Assembly (NCBI GenBank): GCA_902590775.1
Contig: CACIYC010000001.1
Span: forward strand, 1-64,000
Source of the DNA: an uncultured Prochlorococcus sp.
GTDB lineage: Bacteria > Cyanobacteriota > Cyanobacteriia > PCC-6307 > Cyanobiaceae
Direction of reading: 5' to 3'
DNA length: 64,000 nucleotides
Shown: positions 25,169-34,025 of the stretch, in pieces
Position numbering within the stretch: the first letter of the stretch is position 1
Layout: the number at the start of each line of letters is the position of its first letter
The notes under the pieces: model-generated
Databases searched by the model: none
Told to the model about the DNA's origin: nothing
The model's input: the letters and a program-made list of their open reading frames with translations, nothing else
Made by a program: the position numbers and the translations under genes

Positions 25169-26447
25169 TTGGCTTTATAAAATTCCATAGTAAGTTTATT
25201 TCTCTTCCTTTCATTTCCATTAATCCCCATTTTACTTTCAAGGGAGCTTTTTTAAACATAGTCCACATTGCATTTACTAGTTCATTTGTTGTAAGTGTAT
25301 TTGTTAGAAATCTGTACCATTGTTCATTAGATAGGCTGAAGAAACTTATAAAGAATTCTCTTAATTGCACTTCTTTAAACCTCATTAATTTTTCCAGTCC
25401 AAATTGATAAAGAGCTTGCTTTCTTCTTAGTTCTTTGGGCCATAAATTTTCCCATCCTCTTTTCGCAATTTCAGATGGTGAGTTCGATTTTTCCTTTATT
25501 GCTAAGGCAATTTCTTTCGCTAACGATGGAGCTCGTCTAAGTAGACCTCCTACTAAATAACCTGATGCTGGATGAACCATACCAGCAGATCCTCCAAATC
25601 CTAGGATTGGTTGATTTAAGTCTGGTATTGGTAAGTTCATTGGTAAGTAAACCCCATTCTCTTCATTATCTATATTTAAAACTTCTATATTTTTGTTTTT
25701 AAGTCTTGAATATAGTCTTGATTTAAGTGTCTTTATATCAACAGGGGGTGCTAATCCTAACGAAGTTTCTTCTAGAAAATATTTACCATTACCCATGTCC
25801 ATTGCATATAAAAAAGTTGGGGGTTCTTTCTTCTCACGTTCACTTAAATGATTACTTCTATAATCCATTAGAACAAATTGATTTTCTTCGATAGGTGGGC
25901 GACTAAACTCCGCAACTATTCCATAACAAGTTTGAACAGCTACTTCACCATTATTTGGAACATTTAAGAATACTGGATCATAACCTGATGCATCTATAAT
26001 TAATTTTGAAATTATCTTTTTACCAGAAGAAGTTTCAACAATACTATTGAATTCATTTACTTCAAGCTTGGTTGCCTTACCTCTATACCATTGGACTGAA
26101 GCTTGATTACATTTATTGATCCAGTGCTCTTGAAGCTTTTTCTTATCAAAAAGTCCGTAGTCACGATTATGCAAAGTTGCATTATTTTTAGGGGATATGT
26201 TCTCTTTTGCACCTTCTCCTAAGTAGCTCACTGTCTTTGACCATCGGTGGTTAAGTAAGTTTTCAAAACCTAATTCATCAACTTCTTCTCCCCAGATACC
26301 GTATGTATAAGGCCATGGTTCGGAGGGGTCGTTTGCTGAAAGAACAGCTACATTAAGATTCTCTTGCCCAAGAGCGGAAGCAATTGCTAAACCTCCAGGA
26401 CCTGTACCAATTACTAATACGTCCATAGGAGTATCAGTATTAGCCAT
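25161..26447 (-). CDS. crtL: CrtL-type lycopene cyclase
   Basis: FAD/NAD(P)-binding cyclase forming beta or epsilon rings on lycopene, on the way to zeaxanthin and alpha-carotene. 428 aa. VLVIGTGPGGLAIASAL (about 10-26) is the dinucleotide motif, PYTYGIWGEEVDELG the cyclase signature, and FGGSAGMVHPASGYLVGG the conserved C-terminal motif. Prochlorococcus has two paralogues (b and e); I cannot assign which one this is, although the beta type seems likelier. First gene of a pair with the SDR; divergent from the POR-like gene 310 nt away. Confidence 0.92.
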   Translation of the reverse strand: MANTDTPMDVLVIGTGPGGLAIASALGQENLNVAVLSANDPSEPWPYTYGIWGEEVDELGFENLLNHRWSKTVSYLGEGAKENISPKNNATLHNRDYGLFDKKKLQEHWINKCNQASVQWYRGKATKLEVNEFNSIVETSSGKKIISKLIIDASGYDPVFLNVPNNGEVAVQTCYGIVAEFSRPPIEENQFVLMDYRSNHLSEREKKEPPTFLYAMDMGNGKYFLEETSLGLAPPVDIKTLKSRLYSRLKNKNIEVLNIDNEENGVYLPMNLPIPDLNQPILGFGGSAGMVHPASGYLVGGLLRRAPSLAKEIALAIKEKSNSPSEIAKRGWENLWPKELRRKQALYQFGLEKLMRFKEVQLREFFISFFSLSNEQWYRFLTNTLTTNELVNAMWTMFKKAPLKVKWGLMEMKGREINLLWNFIKPNV

Positions 26448-26757
26448 TTCGATTTAAGCCTCTTTTAGTAAATGAGACCAAGACACCTAAGTAATTATTC
26501 CTTTCAATCTTCACGTAATGCCTCCTTGCCTTTTCTCCTATGACAATAACCTGATCAGGTGTATCAAATTAGACTTTAAAAGCTTTTATTTACTAGATGT
26601 AGCTATTACTATAATTACAATAATAATATTTATCTTGTTGATCATTGTAGTTATTGAGGAATTAATGTTTCAGTATTAACAATCTAATATTTTTTTCTAT
26701 AATAAATTAAATTTTTTAATATATTAGATTATTATCCCTTGCTTTATATTTAATTAG
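26448..26757. promoter_or_regulatory. Divergent crtL / POR-like intergenic region with palindrome
   Basis: 310 nt without an annotated gene. It holds ACCTGATCAGGT (26549-26560), a perfect 12-bp palindrome about 100 nt from the crtL start that could be an operator. The right part is very AT-rich and contains promoter-like TATAAT relatives. A possible 53-aa frame crosses it (listed separately). Confidence 0.4.
26518..26679 (+). CDS. Possible 53-aa membrane peptide
   Basis: An open frame from ATG 26518 gives MPPCLFSYDNN and then a long Ile/Leu/Val helix (VAITIITIIIFILLIIVVI) ending EELMFQY. The helix is convincing for a small membrane protein. However, no ribosome site is visible, and AT-rich DNA easily encodes Ile-rich frames. 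Kept at low confidence. Confidence 0.25.
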   Translation: MPPCLFSYDNNLIRCIKLDFKSFYLLDVAITIITIIIFILLIIVVIEELMFQY

Positions 26758-27777
26758 ATGAACGTTTTTGTAAAACCTAAAACTATATTAATTACTGGTG
26801 CGACTTCAGGTATTGGATACGAGGCTGTTCTTCAACTTTTAAGATTGAAGAATAGACTTTTAATTACATGCAGAAATCAATCTAGAGTAGAATCATTGAT
26901 AAATTCACTTCTAAACGATAGATTTGATCTTTCAGATATCAATTCTTTAGTTTCTTTTCCTATTGTGGATCTATCTAATTTAGATAGTATTAATAAATTT
27001 GTTGAAGAACTTTTAAAAAAAGAATGTACGTTAGATACTTTAGTTTTAAATGCAGGTCTTCAATACACAGGAGCACAAACCGTCAGGAGATCAGTTCAGA
27101 AAATAGAATTAACTTTTGCTGTTAATCATCTTAGTCATCATTACTTAGCTCAGAAACTATTACCTTTATTGTTAAAATCCAAGTCTCCTAGAATTGTTAT
27201 TACATCTTCTGAAGTTCACAACCCTAAATCACCGGGAGGTAAAATAGGTAAGAAGGCAAGTCTTGGTAAACTCGAAGGATTAAAAAATTCCCCAACTTTT
27301 TTGATGATTGATGGCAATACTTTTTTTAGTGCAGATAAGGCCTATAAAGATACCAAATTATGTAATATTCTTCTAGGAAAAGAATTGTCTAGAAGATTAT
27401 CTTTAAAAAATATTCATATGCCTGTTATATGTTGGGCCCCTGGATTAGTTATACCTCGTTCAAAGGAAGGCTTCTTTAGATATAGTCGTAAATATAATGA
27501 AATTGGACAGATTTTATTTTCATTTTTTGCTAGAGACTTGTTTAAAATAACAGAGTCTCCTAAGAAAGCAGGATATATACTAATGTCTATTTCGACATCA
27601 GATAAATATAATGAGAAAAGATTTAGATATATTTCAAATAAGATTGAAAGACCTGGAAAGATGGTTCTAGAGGATGAAAGTATTAGTGAAGAAGCAAATG
27701 ATGAATGTAAAGCGAAACAGCTTTGGGATTTATCTAACAAGACTATTGATCGATTTCTTACCAGAAAATTATTTTAG
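26758..27777 (+). CDS. Light-dependent protochlorophyllide reductase-like SDR
   Basis: 339-residue SDR more like POR than like ordinary SDRs. ILITGATSGIGYEAVLQLL is the NADP motif, LDTLVLNAGLQYTG follows, then KIELTFAVNHLSHHYLAQKLL and YKDTKLCNILLGKELSRRL, which carries the Tyr-xxx-Lys pair and matches POR's YKDSKxCNML. In POR the next segment contains a catalytic cysteine (PGCIA); here it reads WAPGLVIPRSKEG, so that cysteine is missing. It is therefore probably a paralogue with a different substrate, not the main POR. Confidence 0.75.
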   Translation: MNVFVKPKTILITGATSGIGYEAVLQLLRLKNRLLITCRNQSRVESLINSLLNDRFDLSDINSLVSFPIVDLSNLDSINKFVEELLKKECTLDTLVLNAGLQYTGAQTVRRSVQKIELTFAVNHLSHHYLAQKLLPLLLKSKSPRIVITSSEVHNPKSPGGKIGKKASLGKLEGLKNSPTFLMIDGNTFFSADKAYKDTKLCNILLGKELSRRLSLKNIHMPVICWAPGLVIPRSKEGFFRYSRKYNEIGQILFSFFARDLFKITESPKKAGYILMSISTSDKYNEKRFRYISNKIERPGKMVLEDESISEEANDECKAKQLWDLSNKTIDRFLTRKLF

Positions 27778-27800
27778 ATAAATAGCAAGTAAGCCTGATA

Positions 27801-28817
27801 TCAATTGTTAATATTTATTGTTTGAGTGGGGAAGGCAAATTCTATTCCATTCTCTTCAAATTCTCTCATGATTTCAAGATTTATTTGTTGTTGAGCATTC
27901 ATTGCTAATAAATAATCATTTGTTGGTATATAGTAAACCAATTCAAAGTCAAGACTACTCTCTCCAAAACCAATAAAATGACATCTATCAAAGATTGCAT
28001 TATTTGTTCTTTCAATTATTGACTTAATTAATTCAGGTATTATTTTCATTTGAGAATGCTTAGTATCATATATAACACCTATTTTATGAACTAATCTTCT
28101 GGTTTCCATCTCAGCATAGTTAGAAATAACCCCATTTGTAAGATTGCTATTACTCATTACAATAATCTCCCCGTTAATACTTCTCATCCTGGTTGATCTG
28201 ACACCAACTCTTTCCACTTTTGCCCATACACCATCTATGTGAATAAATTGTCCATTTTGGAAAGGCTTGTCTAATAAAATTGTTATATATTCAAAAAATT
28301 CTTGCACAGGTTCTTTTAATGCAAGACCAGCTCCTATTCCACCAGCACTAAGAAGAGCCCATAATGCTGCCATCTGAACACCCATATTATTTAAGTAAAA
28401 CACAACTCCTATTGACCAAATTGCTGCTCTAACCATTGGGCTCAATGATTTAATCATTGTGCTTACAGCAGGATCATTTATTTTCAGGGACCAACTATGA
28501 ATTAGTTTAAGTAATATTCTATTAATTAATCTGACTATTAGAATGAGTAATATGAACTTAAATAATCCAAGTATTGCCTCATTAATTCTTAGGAAATTAG
28601 TTTGAATTGATAGTATCTCCCAGGCTGTATAAGCACTTATCGCTATACCAAGTGGCCTTATTGTATCTATTAATACATTGAAAATATAATCATCAGTGTT
28701 GTTTTTAGTTTTACTTGAAATCTTAAGAAATATACTTTTTAGAACCTTTGAACTTACAATTGTTATTATGTAACCTATGAAAAAAGTTGCTACTGAGATA
28801 ATTATTTTAGAATACAT
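27801..28817 (-). CDS. MscS-family mechanosensitive channel
   Basis: 338 residues with four to five membrane helices. The pore-lining region is ALWALLSAGGIGAGLALKEPVQEF (in part GGIGAGLALKEP), followed by the beta domain FQNGQFIHIDGVWAKVERVGVRSTRMR that opens the MscS cytoplasmic part. It would release osmolytes on hypo-osmotic shock. It starts with ATG at 28817 and is convergent with the POR-like gene. Confidence 0.92.
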   Translation of the reverse strand: MYSKIIISVATFFIGYIITIVSSKVLKSIFLKISSKTKNNTDDYIFNVLIDTIRPLGIAISAYTAWEILSIQTNFLRINEAILGLFKFILLILIVRLINRILLKLIHSWSLKINDPAVSTMIKSLSPMVRAAIWSIGVVFYLNNMGVQMAALWALLSAGGIGAGLALKEPVQEFFEYITILLDKPFQNGQFIHIDGVWAKVERVGVRSTRMRSINGEIIVMSNSNLTNGVISNYAEMETRRLVHKIGVIYDTKHSQMKIIPELIKSIIERTNNAIFDRCHFIGFGESSLDFELVYYIPTNDYLLAMNAQQQINLEIMREFEENGIEFAFPTQTININN

Positions 28818-28932
28818 TTAGAATTTTATTTGAGATTGATTTGTTTCAGTATGACATCAATCTATGTTTTTGCTATAACTTGCTTGTAATTCAATATATG
28901 AATTAATTTTTTACCGAAACTTACGAATCTTT

Positions 28933-28962
28933 AAGATCATTTAATTACTATAAAATGATCTT
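28933..28962. terminator. Hairpin across the stop codon of the isochorismatase-like gene
   Basis: AAGATCATTT and AAATGATCTT form a perfect 10-bp stem with a 10-nt loop. On the + strand a T5 run follows. On the minus strand it overlaps the stop of the gene at 28941. Either a transcript end or a stabilising 3' hairpin. Confidence 0.45.
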
Positions 28963-29576
28963 TTTACTATGCTGCTTATCTCTTTAAAATTTTGATTATT
29001 TGAAGTTTTACATAACTCAAATATAGCTGTTTCACAAGTTGTAATTATTGCCCCGGCTTCTCTTGCTCTGGATAAGGCAACTTGATGATCATTATTATTT
29101 CTACTTTTAGTTGCATCGGCAATTATTTGAATATTAAAGCCTTGTCTAATTAGATCTAGAGAACTTTGTAATACGCATACATGTGTTTCTATTCCACAGA
29201 TCAATAAAGTTTTTATATTTCTTTTGTGAAGTTCCTTAGTTAGATTTATACATTCTATACATGAAAAGCTCATCTTACTATATTTATGGTGAGTATAGTT
29301 ACCTATCAATGTCTCTTCGGTCTTGCCTAGTTTTAATGGATTCTGTTCAGTTACAAAGATACTCAAATCAAAAATTTTTGCAGCGTCGGTGATTTTTTTG
29401 ATATTAAATAATAGATTCGCTTTGTCTGGAATAACATTGATCAATTTTTCTTGAATATCTATTAAAAGTAGAGCTGTTTTTCTCCTATCAATTAATTTAT
29501 CTGCAGGTTTGATTGGATTGAGGTATTTAAGTATTGGATTATTTATTGAATTAATAATCTTTGCCTGGACGTCCAC
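28941..29576 (-). CDS. Isochorismatase-like cysteine hydrolase
   Basis: 211-residue member of the nicotinamidase/isochorismatase fold. The catalytic triad is visible: D40 in ALLLIDIQEKL, K101 in HHKYSKMSFS and C134 in CGIETHVCVLQ, with the cis-peptide GIETH motif. Closest in pattern to the YcaC-type hydrolases of unknown substrate. A 32-residue N-terminal extension precedes the fold. Monocistronic, divergent from the Fur-family gene by 130 nt. Confidence 0.88.
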   Translation of the reverse strand: MDVQAKIINSINNPILKYLNPIKPADKLIDRRKTALLLIDIQEKLINVIPDKANLLFNIKKITDAAKIFDLSIFVTEQNPLKLGKTEETLIGNYTHHKYSKMSFSCIECINLTKELHKRNIKTLLICGIETHVCVLQSSLDLIRQGFNIQIIADATKSRNNNDHQVALSRAREAGAIITTCETAIFELCKTSNNQNFKEISSIVKRSFYSN

Positions 29577-29706
29577 TTTTCTTTAATTCATATAAGTTTT
29601 TATACCTTAAACCAACTTTTGTACAATATTTAGTTAAAATTACTTATATGATGTATTTGCTCATATCTCATTAGCTATTACTATTGAGAATATCATAAGA
29701 TTAAAT

Positions 29707-30159
29707 TTGAACCTAAAATCTGGGTATACATCTTTATCTTCTCCTTTTGAATTGGGACTTCACAAAAGTGGAAGAAGATTGACTCCTCAAAGAAAGAAAG
29801 TTCTTGACCTTTTCCAGAGTATAGGGAGCGGAAACCATTTGAGTGCAGAAGAGGTTCATGGGCATTTGATTCAGGCTAATTCGCGTGTTTCTTTAGCAAC
29901 TATTTATAGAACGCTTAGGTTACTAGTAAGAATGGGTTTCCTTCATGAGCTAGAACTAAGTGAAGGAGGCCATAGATTTGAATTATTAAGCAAGGATAAT
30001 CCGGATCATCATCATTTGGTATGCATTAACTGTGGCAGGACAGAAGAATTTGAAAGTGAAGAGGTGGTTTTAGCTGGTAAGAAAGCAGCAGAAAATAAAG
30101 GCTTTAAATTAATTGAATCTACTTTGAATGTAAGAGCAATATGTCCTGGTTGTATATAA
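29707..30159 (+). CDS. Fur-family metal- or peroxide-responsive regulator
   Basis: 150-residue DNA-binding repressor. The winged helix covers LTPQRKKVLDLFQ to VSLATIYRTLRLLVRMG, and the metal-binding region has HHHLVCINCGRTEEFES and a C-terminal CPGC, giving the structural zinc site. Whether it senses iron (Fur), zinc (Zur) or peroxide (PerR) cannot be decided. The start is TTG 29707; a shorter start is possible, as the first 20 residues are poorly conserved in type. Convergent with arsS, with an ATAAGCT/AGCTTAT hairpin between them (30156-30175). Confidence 0.9.
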   Translation: MNLKSGYTSLSSPFELGLHKSGRRLTPQRKKVLDLFQSIGSGNHLSAEEVHGHLIQANSRVSLATIYRTLRLLVRMGFLHELELSEGGHRFELLSKDNPDHHHLVCINCGRTEEFESEEVVLAGKKAAENKGFKLIESTLNVRAICPGCI

Positions 30160-30171
30160 GCTTTATGTAGC

Positions 30172-31104
30172 TTATTTGGTAATAGCACCTCCACAGCTTG
30201 ATCCGTTTCCAGCTGTACATCCAAAACAATGTTCATCCACACAAATTTTAAGACCTTCAAAAATCACTTTGTCCTCAGCTAAGTCTTTTAATGTTTTAGG
30301 AAACAAAATACTTTTCATACCTAATTGTTGATTAAAATCACAATCAAAAATATTACCTTGCCAATCTACACTTATGGTATTTCTGCACATTACTGATTTT
30401 AAATTAGATGAATTGTGATTTTTCTTTAAAAGTGATTTATATTCCACTAGCTCATTTTTACTCTCTAGATAATTTGAAAATCTGTTAATAGGCATATTAG
30501 CTAGAACTAAAAGGTTATTGAATTGGATATTAAATCTACTTATTAATTCATGTTTATATTCTTTTTCTAATATGCTTTGAGATGGAGGTAAGTTAGGCCC
30601 TATAGGGTTATAAACCAGATCTAGTTTTAATTGACTAGAATTTTTTCCATATCCTAGTGCATTGAGTTGTTTTAGTACACGAATGCTTTTTTTGAAAACA
30701 TCCTTACCTCTTTGACTATCAACATTTTTCTCTTCATAACAAGGCAGTGAAGCAATAATATTTACCTTATGTTTCGCAAGATAATGTGCAAGATTCTCAT
30801 AACCAGGTTCAGTTAATATGGTTAGATTGCATCTATCAATAATATTTACTTTTAATTTTGAGACTTTTGCTATTAAGTCTGTAAACAGAGGATGCATCTC
30901 TGGAGCACCTCCTGTTAGATCAAGAGTTTTGATACCATAACGTTTGATAATCTTTGGTATAAGTTTCAAATTAGATTTATCCATCATTTCTGTTCTGATT
31001 GGACTAGCATCTACATGGCAATGTATGCAGGCTTGATTGCACTTGTATCCTAAATTCACTTGAAGAGTCGTAAGGCTCTCTCTATAAATTTCCGGAAAAT
31101 CCAT
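30172..31104 (-). CDS. arsS: ArsS-like radical SAM protein
   Basis: 310 residues. The radical SAM cluster motif is CNQACIHCH (C22, C26, C29), followed by LDLTGGAPEMHPLF. The C-terminus CVDEHCFGCTAGNGSSCGG is the extra Cys-rich SPASM-like part seen in the family assigned to arsenosugar biosynthesis (ArsS, DUF3641 C-terminus). It likely adds a 5'-deoxyadenosyl group to an arsenical. No arsM methyltransferase is adjacent. Single gene on the minus strand, convergent with the Fur-family gene. Confidence 0.88.
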   Translation of the reverse strand: MDFPEIYRESLTTLQVNLGYKCNQACIHCHVDASPIRTEMMDKSNLKLIPKIIKRYGIKTLDLTGGAPEMHPLFTDLIAKVSKLKVNIIDRCNLTILTEPGYENLAHYLAKHKVNIIASLPCYEEKNVDSQRGKDVFKKSIRVLKQLNALGYGKNSSQLKLDLVYNPIGPNLPPSQSILEKEYKHELISRFNIQFNNLLVLANMPINRFSNYLESKNELVEYKSLLKKNHNSSNLKSVMCRNTISVDWQGNIFDCDFNQQLGMKSILFPKTLKDLAEDKVIFEGLKICVDEHCFGCTAGNGSSCGGAITK

Positions 31105-31153
31105 ATTTGAGATATTTTTTATAATTTTAGCGAGATTAATAAGATTTTCCTTA

Positions 31154-32371
31154 TTATTTGATTTCTGACCTCATTCTGGATAGTTTCATTATCCATTGCA
31201 TATATTCTTGTGGACCGTTTTCCATAATTAAGTCAAAAGAAAGTGAATCTTCTATATCAGATATTCCCTCTAGACCGTCTTTCTTAAAGGAAGGCCTATA
31301 AACTTCGCCAAAACTACTATCTACAAATATTATTAGGTTATCTTTTTTATATATTTTCCCAAGTTGTTGTATTAGTGTTAGAAATCCTCTATCACTTCCA
31401 CCTCGAGACCATTTATTTGTTTGTATATTTTTACTTGAAGTAACTGTGTCACCCACTCCAATTAATAAAGGCATTTCTTCATTTGAAATATTTCTTTTGC
31501 ATAAAGATATTAGTTCTTTTATTGATTTAGGAGCATTTCTTACATTGAAATCCTCCCCTAAGGGACTTTTGCCATTTTTCTTTGAAATGTACTTATTTAT
31601 AAGAACTAATAATCCAGCTTCTTTTAGAGCTCCATTTATAATTAATTGAATATCAGTCGAGCCTATATCTTTTTCTGTAGAAAGTTTAAGCAACTCTAGT
31701 CCATTCTCTTTGCCAATATTTGGGGAAATATGTAAGTAAAATGAGTTTGTTAATCCATTTTTTTTAGCATCGTTCATTACCTTTTGCATTACTTCTAGCA
31801 TTTTTAACTGAAGTGTTCTTCTCTTACTAATATCATTTTGAGATTTTAGAAAAAGGTTATTTAGGTTTATGGCTGGAGAAAATCTTGTATCGCAGATTGC
31901 TTTTTCTAGTTGGCTATTTAGTTCAAAATCTGTTAAATCAGGAAATATTGACTCTATCTCTTTTTTTAATAGTCTTTTCATCCTATTTGGGGCCTCTTTA
32001 AGAAAGTTAACTTCTTCTTGAGTTACACCTAAAATTTCAGTATTACCAAATTTATCTTGATATTCAACCCCACAGGCGGCTAGGCCTGGTAGGAAATAGC
32101 CTTGATCCTTTGGGATGCTTTTTGAATGAAGAGCTTTCTCTATTATTCTATTAACCCCTCTCCTTCCCTCATGTTCTCCACATGTTAAAACAGAAAATTC
32201 ATCATTAAATTTCGACACGGATATTGCATACTCTTTATTAATTGTTCGTTTTAGTGGATCTTTAACTAGAGGAATGCATACACCATCAATATCTTGAACA
32301 ATTAGAAAGTCTTTAGAACTATTTATTTTTTTTAAATACTTTTCTAACTTATTGTGATTTAAATTTGCCAT
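31154..32371 (-). CDS. stpA: StpA, glucosylglycerol-phosphate phosphatase
   Basis: Releases phosphate from glucosylglycerol-phosphate to give the osmolyte glucosylglycerol. The 405-aa protein matches Synechocystis StpA in several places recalled from that sequence: FLIVQDIDGVCIPLVKDPL (catalytic Asp pair D27/D29), VLTCGEHEGRRGVNRIIE, FLPGLAACGVEYQD, and the C-terminal LIGVGDTVTSS. The partner synthase (GgpS) is not in the window. It is divergent from a GpsA-like dehydrogenase that could supply glycerol-3-phosphate. Confidence 0.88.
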   Translation of the reverse strand: MANLNHNKLEKYLKKINSSKDFLIVQDIDGVCIPLVKDPLKRTINKEYAISVSKFNDEFSVLTCGEHEGRRGVNRIIEKALHSKSIPKDQGYFLPGLAACGVEYQDKFGNTEILGVTQEEVNFLKEAPNRMKRLLKKEIESIFPDLTDFELNSQLEKAICDTRFSPAINLNNLFLKSQNDISKRRTLQLKMLEVMQKVMNDAKKNGLTNSFYLHISPNIGKENGLELLKLSTEKDIGSTDIQLIINGALKEAGLLVLINKYISKKNGKSPLGEDFNVRNAPKSIKELISLCKRNISNEEMPLLIGVGDTVTSSKNIQTNKWSRGGSDRGFLTLIQQLGKIYKKDNLIIFVDSSFGEVYRPSFKKDGLEGISDIEDSLSFDLIMENGPQEYMQWIMKLSRMRSEIK

Positions 32372-32390
32372 GTTTGTTTATTTATATTTA

Positions 32391-32415
32391 AGCTTGCCAA
32401 AATGGCAGGCTTTTT
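32391..32415 (+). terminator. Terminator-like hairpin in the stpA/GpsA-like divergent gap
   Basis: AGCTTGCCA-AAA-TGGCAGGCT is a 9-bp stem (one G-T pair) with a 3-nt loop, followed by TTTT on the + strand. It lies 20 nt beyond the stpA start and 66 nt before the GpsA-like ATG. It could end an antisense transcript or act as an attenuator for the downstream gene. Confidence 0.5.
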
Positions 32416-32480
32416 ATATTATATAACAATTAGATGATAATAAATGTATTTTGCCTTTAAAGCTAATTTGTTATTAAAAA

Positions 32481-34004
32481 ATGGAAAATAATTTCTTTTC
32501 TCAGGTCTTTGATAAAGCTTCAATAGCCAGAAGATTGAAGGAGTTAGACAATGGGAAGGTTGGTTTCTATAGTGTTGGTTTGTATCCAGCTTCTTTAGCT
32601 TATAATTGCGCATTACATACTAAACATAATAATTTACTTTTAGCACCACGCCAAGGAAGAGATCTTTTAGGTGCATTTTCAGAAGATTTGCTGTCAGATC
32701 TAGACCCTGATTGTCTTGAAAAGATGAGAAATATGTCTTGTTTTGCCTATGAAGGAGAAAAAATTAATTATACATTGTCGGATTTGATAAAAATTTGCGA
32801 GGTAGTTGTTTTAAGTTCTAATAGCAATCATATAGAAGGAGACTTGGAGGAAGCTTTGCGCTTACGTTCTATTCTAAAAAGAGATAATGTTTTATTTGCA
32901 TGTTTAGTTGGTTCATTTACTTATGATAAATGCTCTGAAGAACCATTACTTTTATGCCAGAAATTTTCAAATTTGGCTTTTTTTTCAGGTTTTCATAGAC
33001 ATGGAGCTTTAAGAAATCCTTTAGATAGTTTTACAGCTAATTTTTGTCATCCAGATCCTCTTAATGCATTATTGGGTTCTCGTTTGCTTGATAAACTTTC
33101 TCCAAATATTCAAGTCTCAGCAGGCGTTCATAATTTGGAAGGCCAGTATATTAAAGCTGCCAAAAATGTTTCTTCAATATTTGCAGGTTTTGCTCATACT
33201 TTTCATCGTGATAATCCTGGATTATTGCCAACACTTTTGACCTTATTATTTAATCAATGCTTGGATCAAGCAGCAATTGTATCAATGTCTAGAGCTCAGG
33301 AAAACTATAATTCTTCTAATGCTTCTCTTCCACTTACTGAAATTGGTTACGGTGTTCAGAGAATTGAAGCAGCACTTTCAAAAGATGGAGCTTTGCATAA
33401 AGTAAGAGATCATACTTTTACTCAATTAACTGCAATGGTTGCAGATGTAAAAGGAAGTATGATGTTACCAGTTAGTGGACAGCCTACGCGTAATTTTCAA
33501 GTTGGACAAATACTTGCGAAAAAAATCTCAATTTTAGGAAGGTGCCCTTGCAATTTAGGAGAATTAATTAGTTGGAGTAGTAGTGAAGGTTTATCTCAAG
33601 GTGCTTTAGAAGGTATAAACTCTTTAAAATATTGGCCAGATATTGTTAGAAAGTATTGCATTACTTATCAAGATTCATCGATGATCAATTTGCTATATAT
33701 GTCTATATTTGCTAATAGTGAAATTAAAAAAGATGTTTATAAAACTCTTACAGATAGTCGTAAACTCACAAGATTTTGTCAAGAGTCTGTTAGACCGGAC
33801 TCCTCCTTTCATATGAGGGAATTATTAAATAATATTGATAATAATGAGATCATTAATTATCTTTCAGAATCTATTTATAATAGTTCTTTTGATTTACAGA
33901 AACTTGAAAATACCATTTATTCTAAAAATAATACTCTTGAAGTTAATGCTAGTTCTGATTATGATGGACTAAAGAAGATATTTTACGATCATTTTGTAAG
34001 TTAA
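32481..34004 (+). CDS. Glycerol-3-phosphate dehydrogenase (GpsA)-like protein
   Basis: 507 residues, clearly longer than GpsA (about 340). The N-terminus GKVGFYSVGLYPASLAYNCAL (in part) looks like a degenerate Rossmann loop: the expected GxGxxG is altered. VVVLSSNSNHIEGDL and the segment EGQYIKAAKNVSSIFAGFAHT recall GpsA's conserved Lys-Asn in KNVxAIxAG. The last 150 residues are not recognised. ATG at 32481. Placed opposite StpA and 21 nt before an APH-fold kinase, it may act in compatible-solute synthesis. Assignment is by pattern and context. Confidence 0.55.
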   Translation: MENNFFSQVFDKASIARRLKELDNGKVGFYSVGLYPASLAYNCALHTKHNNLLLAPRQGRDLLGAFSEDLLSDLDPDCLEKMRNMSCFAYEGEKINYTLSDLIKICEVVVLSSNSNHIEGDLEEALRLRSILKRDNVLFACLVGSFTYDKCSEEPLLLCQKFSNLAFFSGFHRHGALRNPLDSFTANFCHPDPLNALLGSRLLDKLSPNIQVSAGVHNLEGQYIKAAKNVSSIFAGFAHTFHRDNPGLLPTLLTLLFNQCLDQAAIVSMSRAQENYNSSNASLPLTEIGYGVQRIEAALSKDGALHKVRDHTFTQLTAMVADVKGSMMLPVSGQPTRNFQVGQILAKKISILGRCPCNLGELISWSSSEGLSQGALEGINSLKYWPDIVRKYCITYQDSSMINLLYMSIFANSEIKKDVYKTLTDSRKLTRFCQESVRPDSSFHMRELLNNIDNNEIINYLSESIYNSSFDLQKLENTIYSKNNTLEVNASSDYDGLKKIFYDHFVS

Positions 34005-34025
34005 TCTTTAATAAAAATTATAAGT

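Noticed and set aside
24717-25190. 157-aa ORF antisense to the SDR
   Set aside because: Covers the SDR in reverse, whose motifs are clear; the antisense product is hydrophobic Leu/Phe/Ile-rich without family character.
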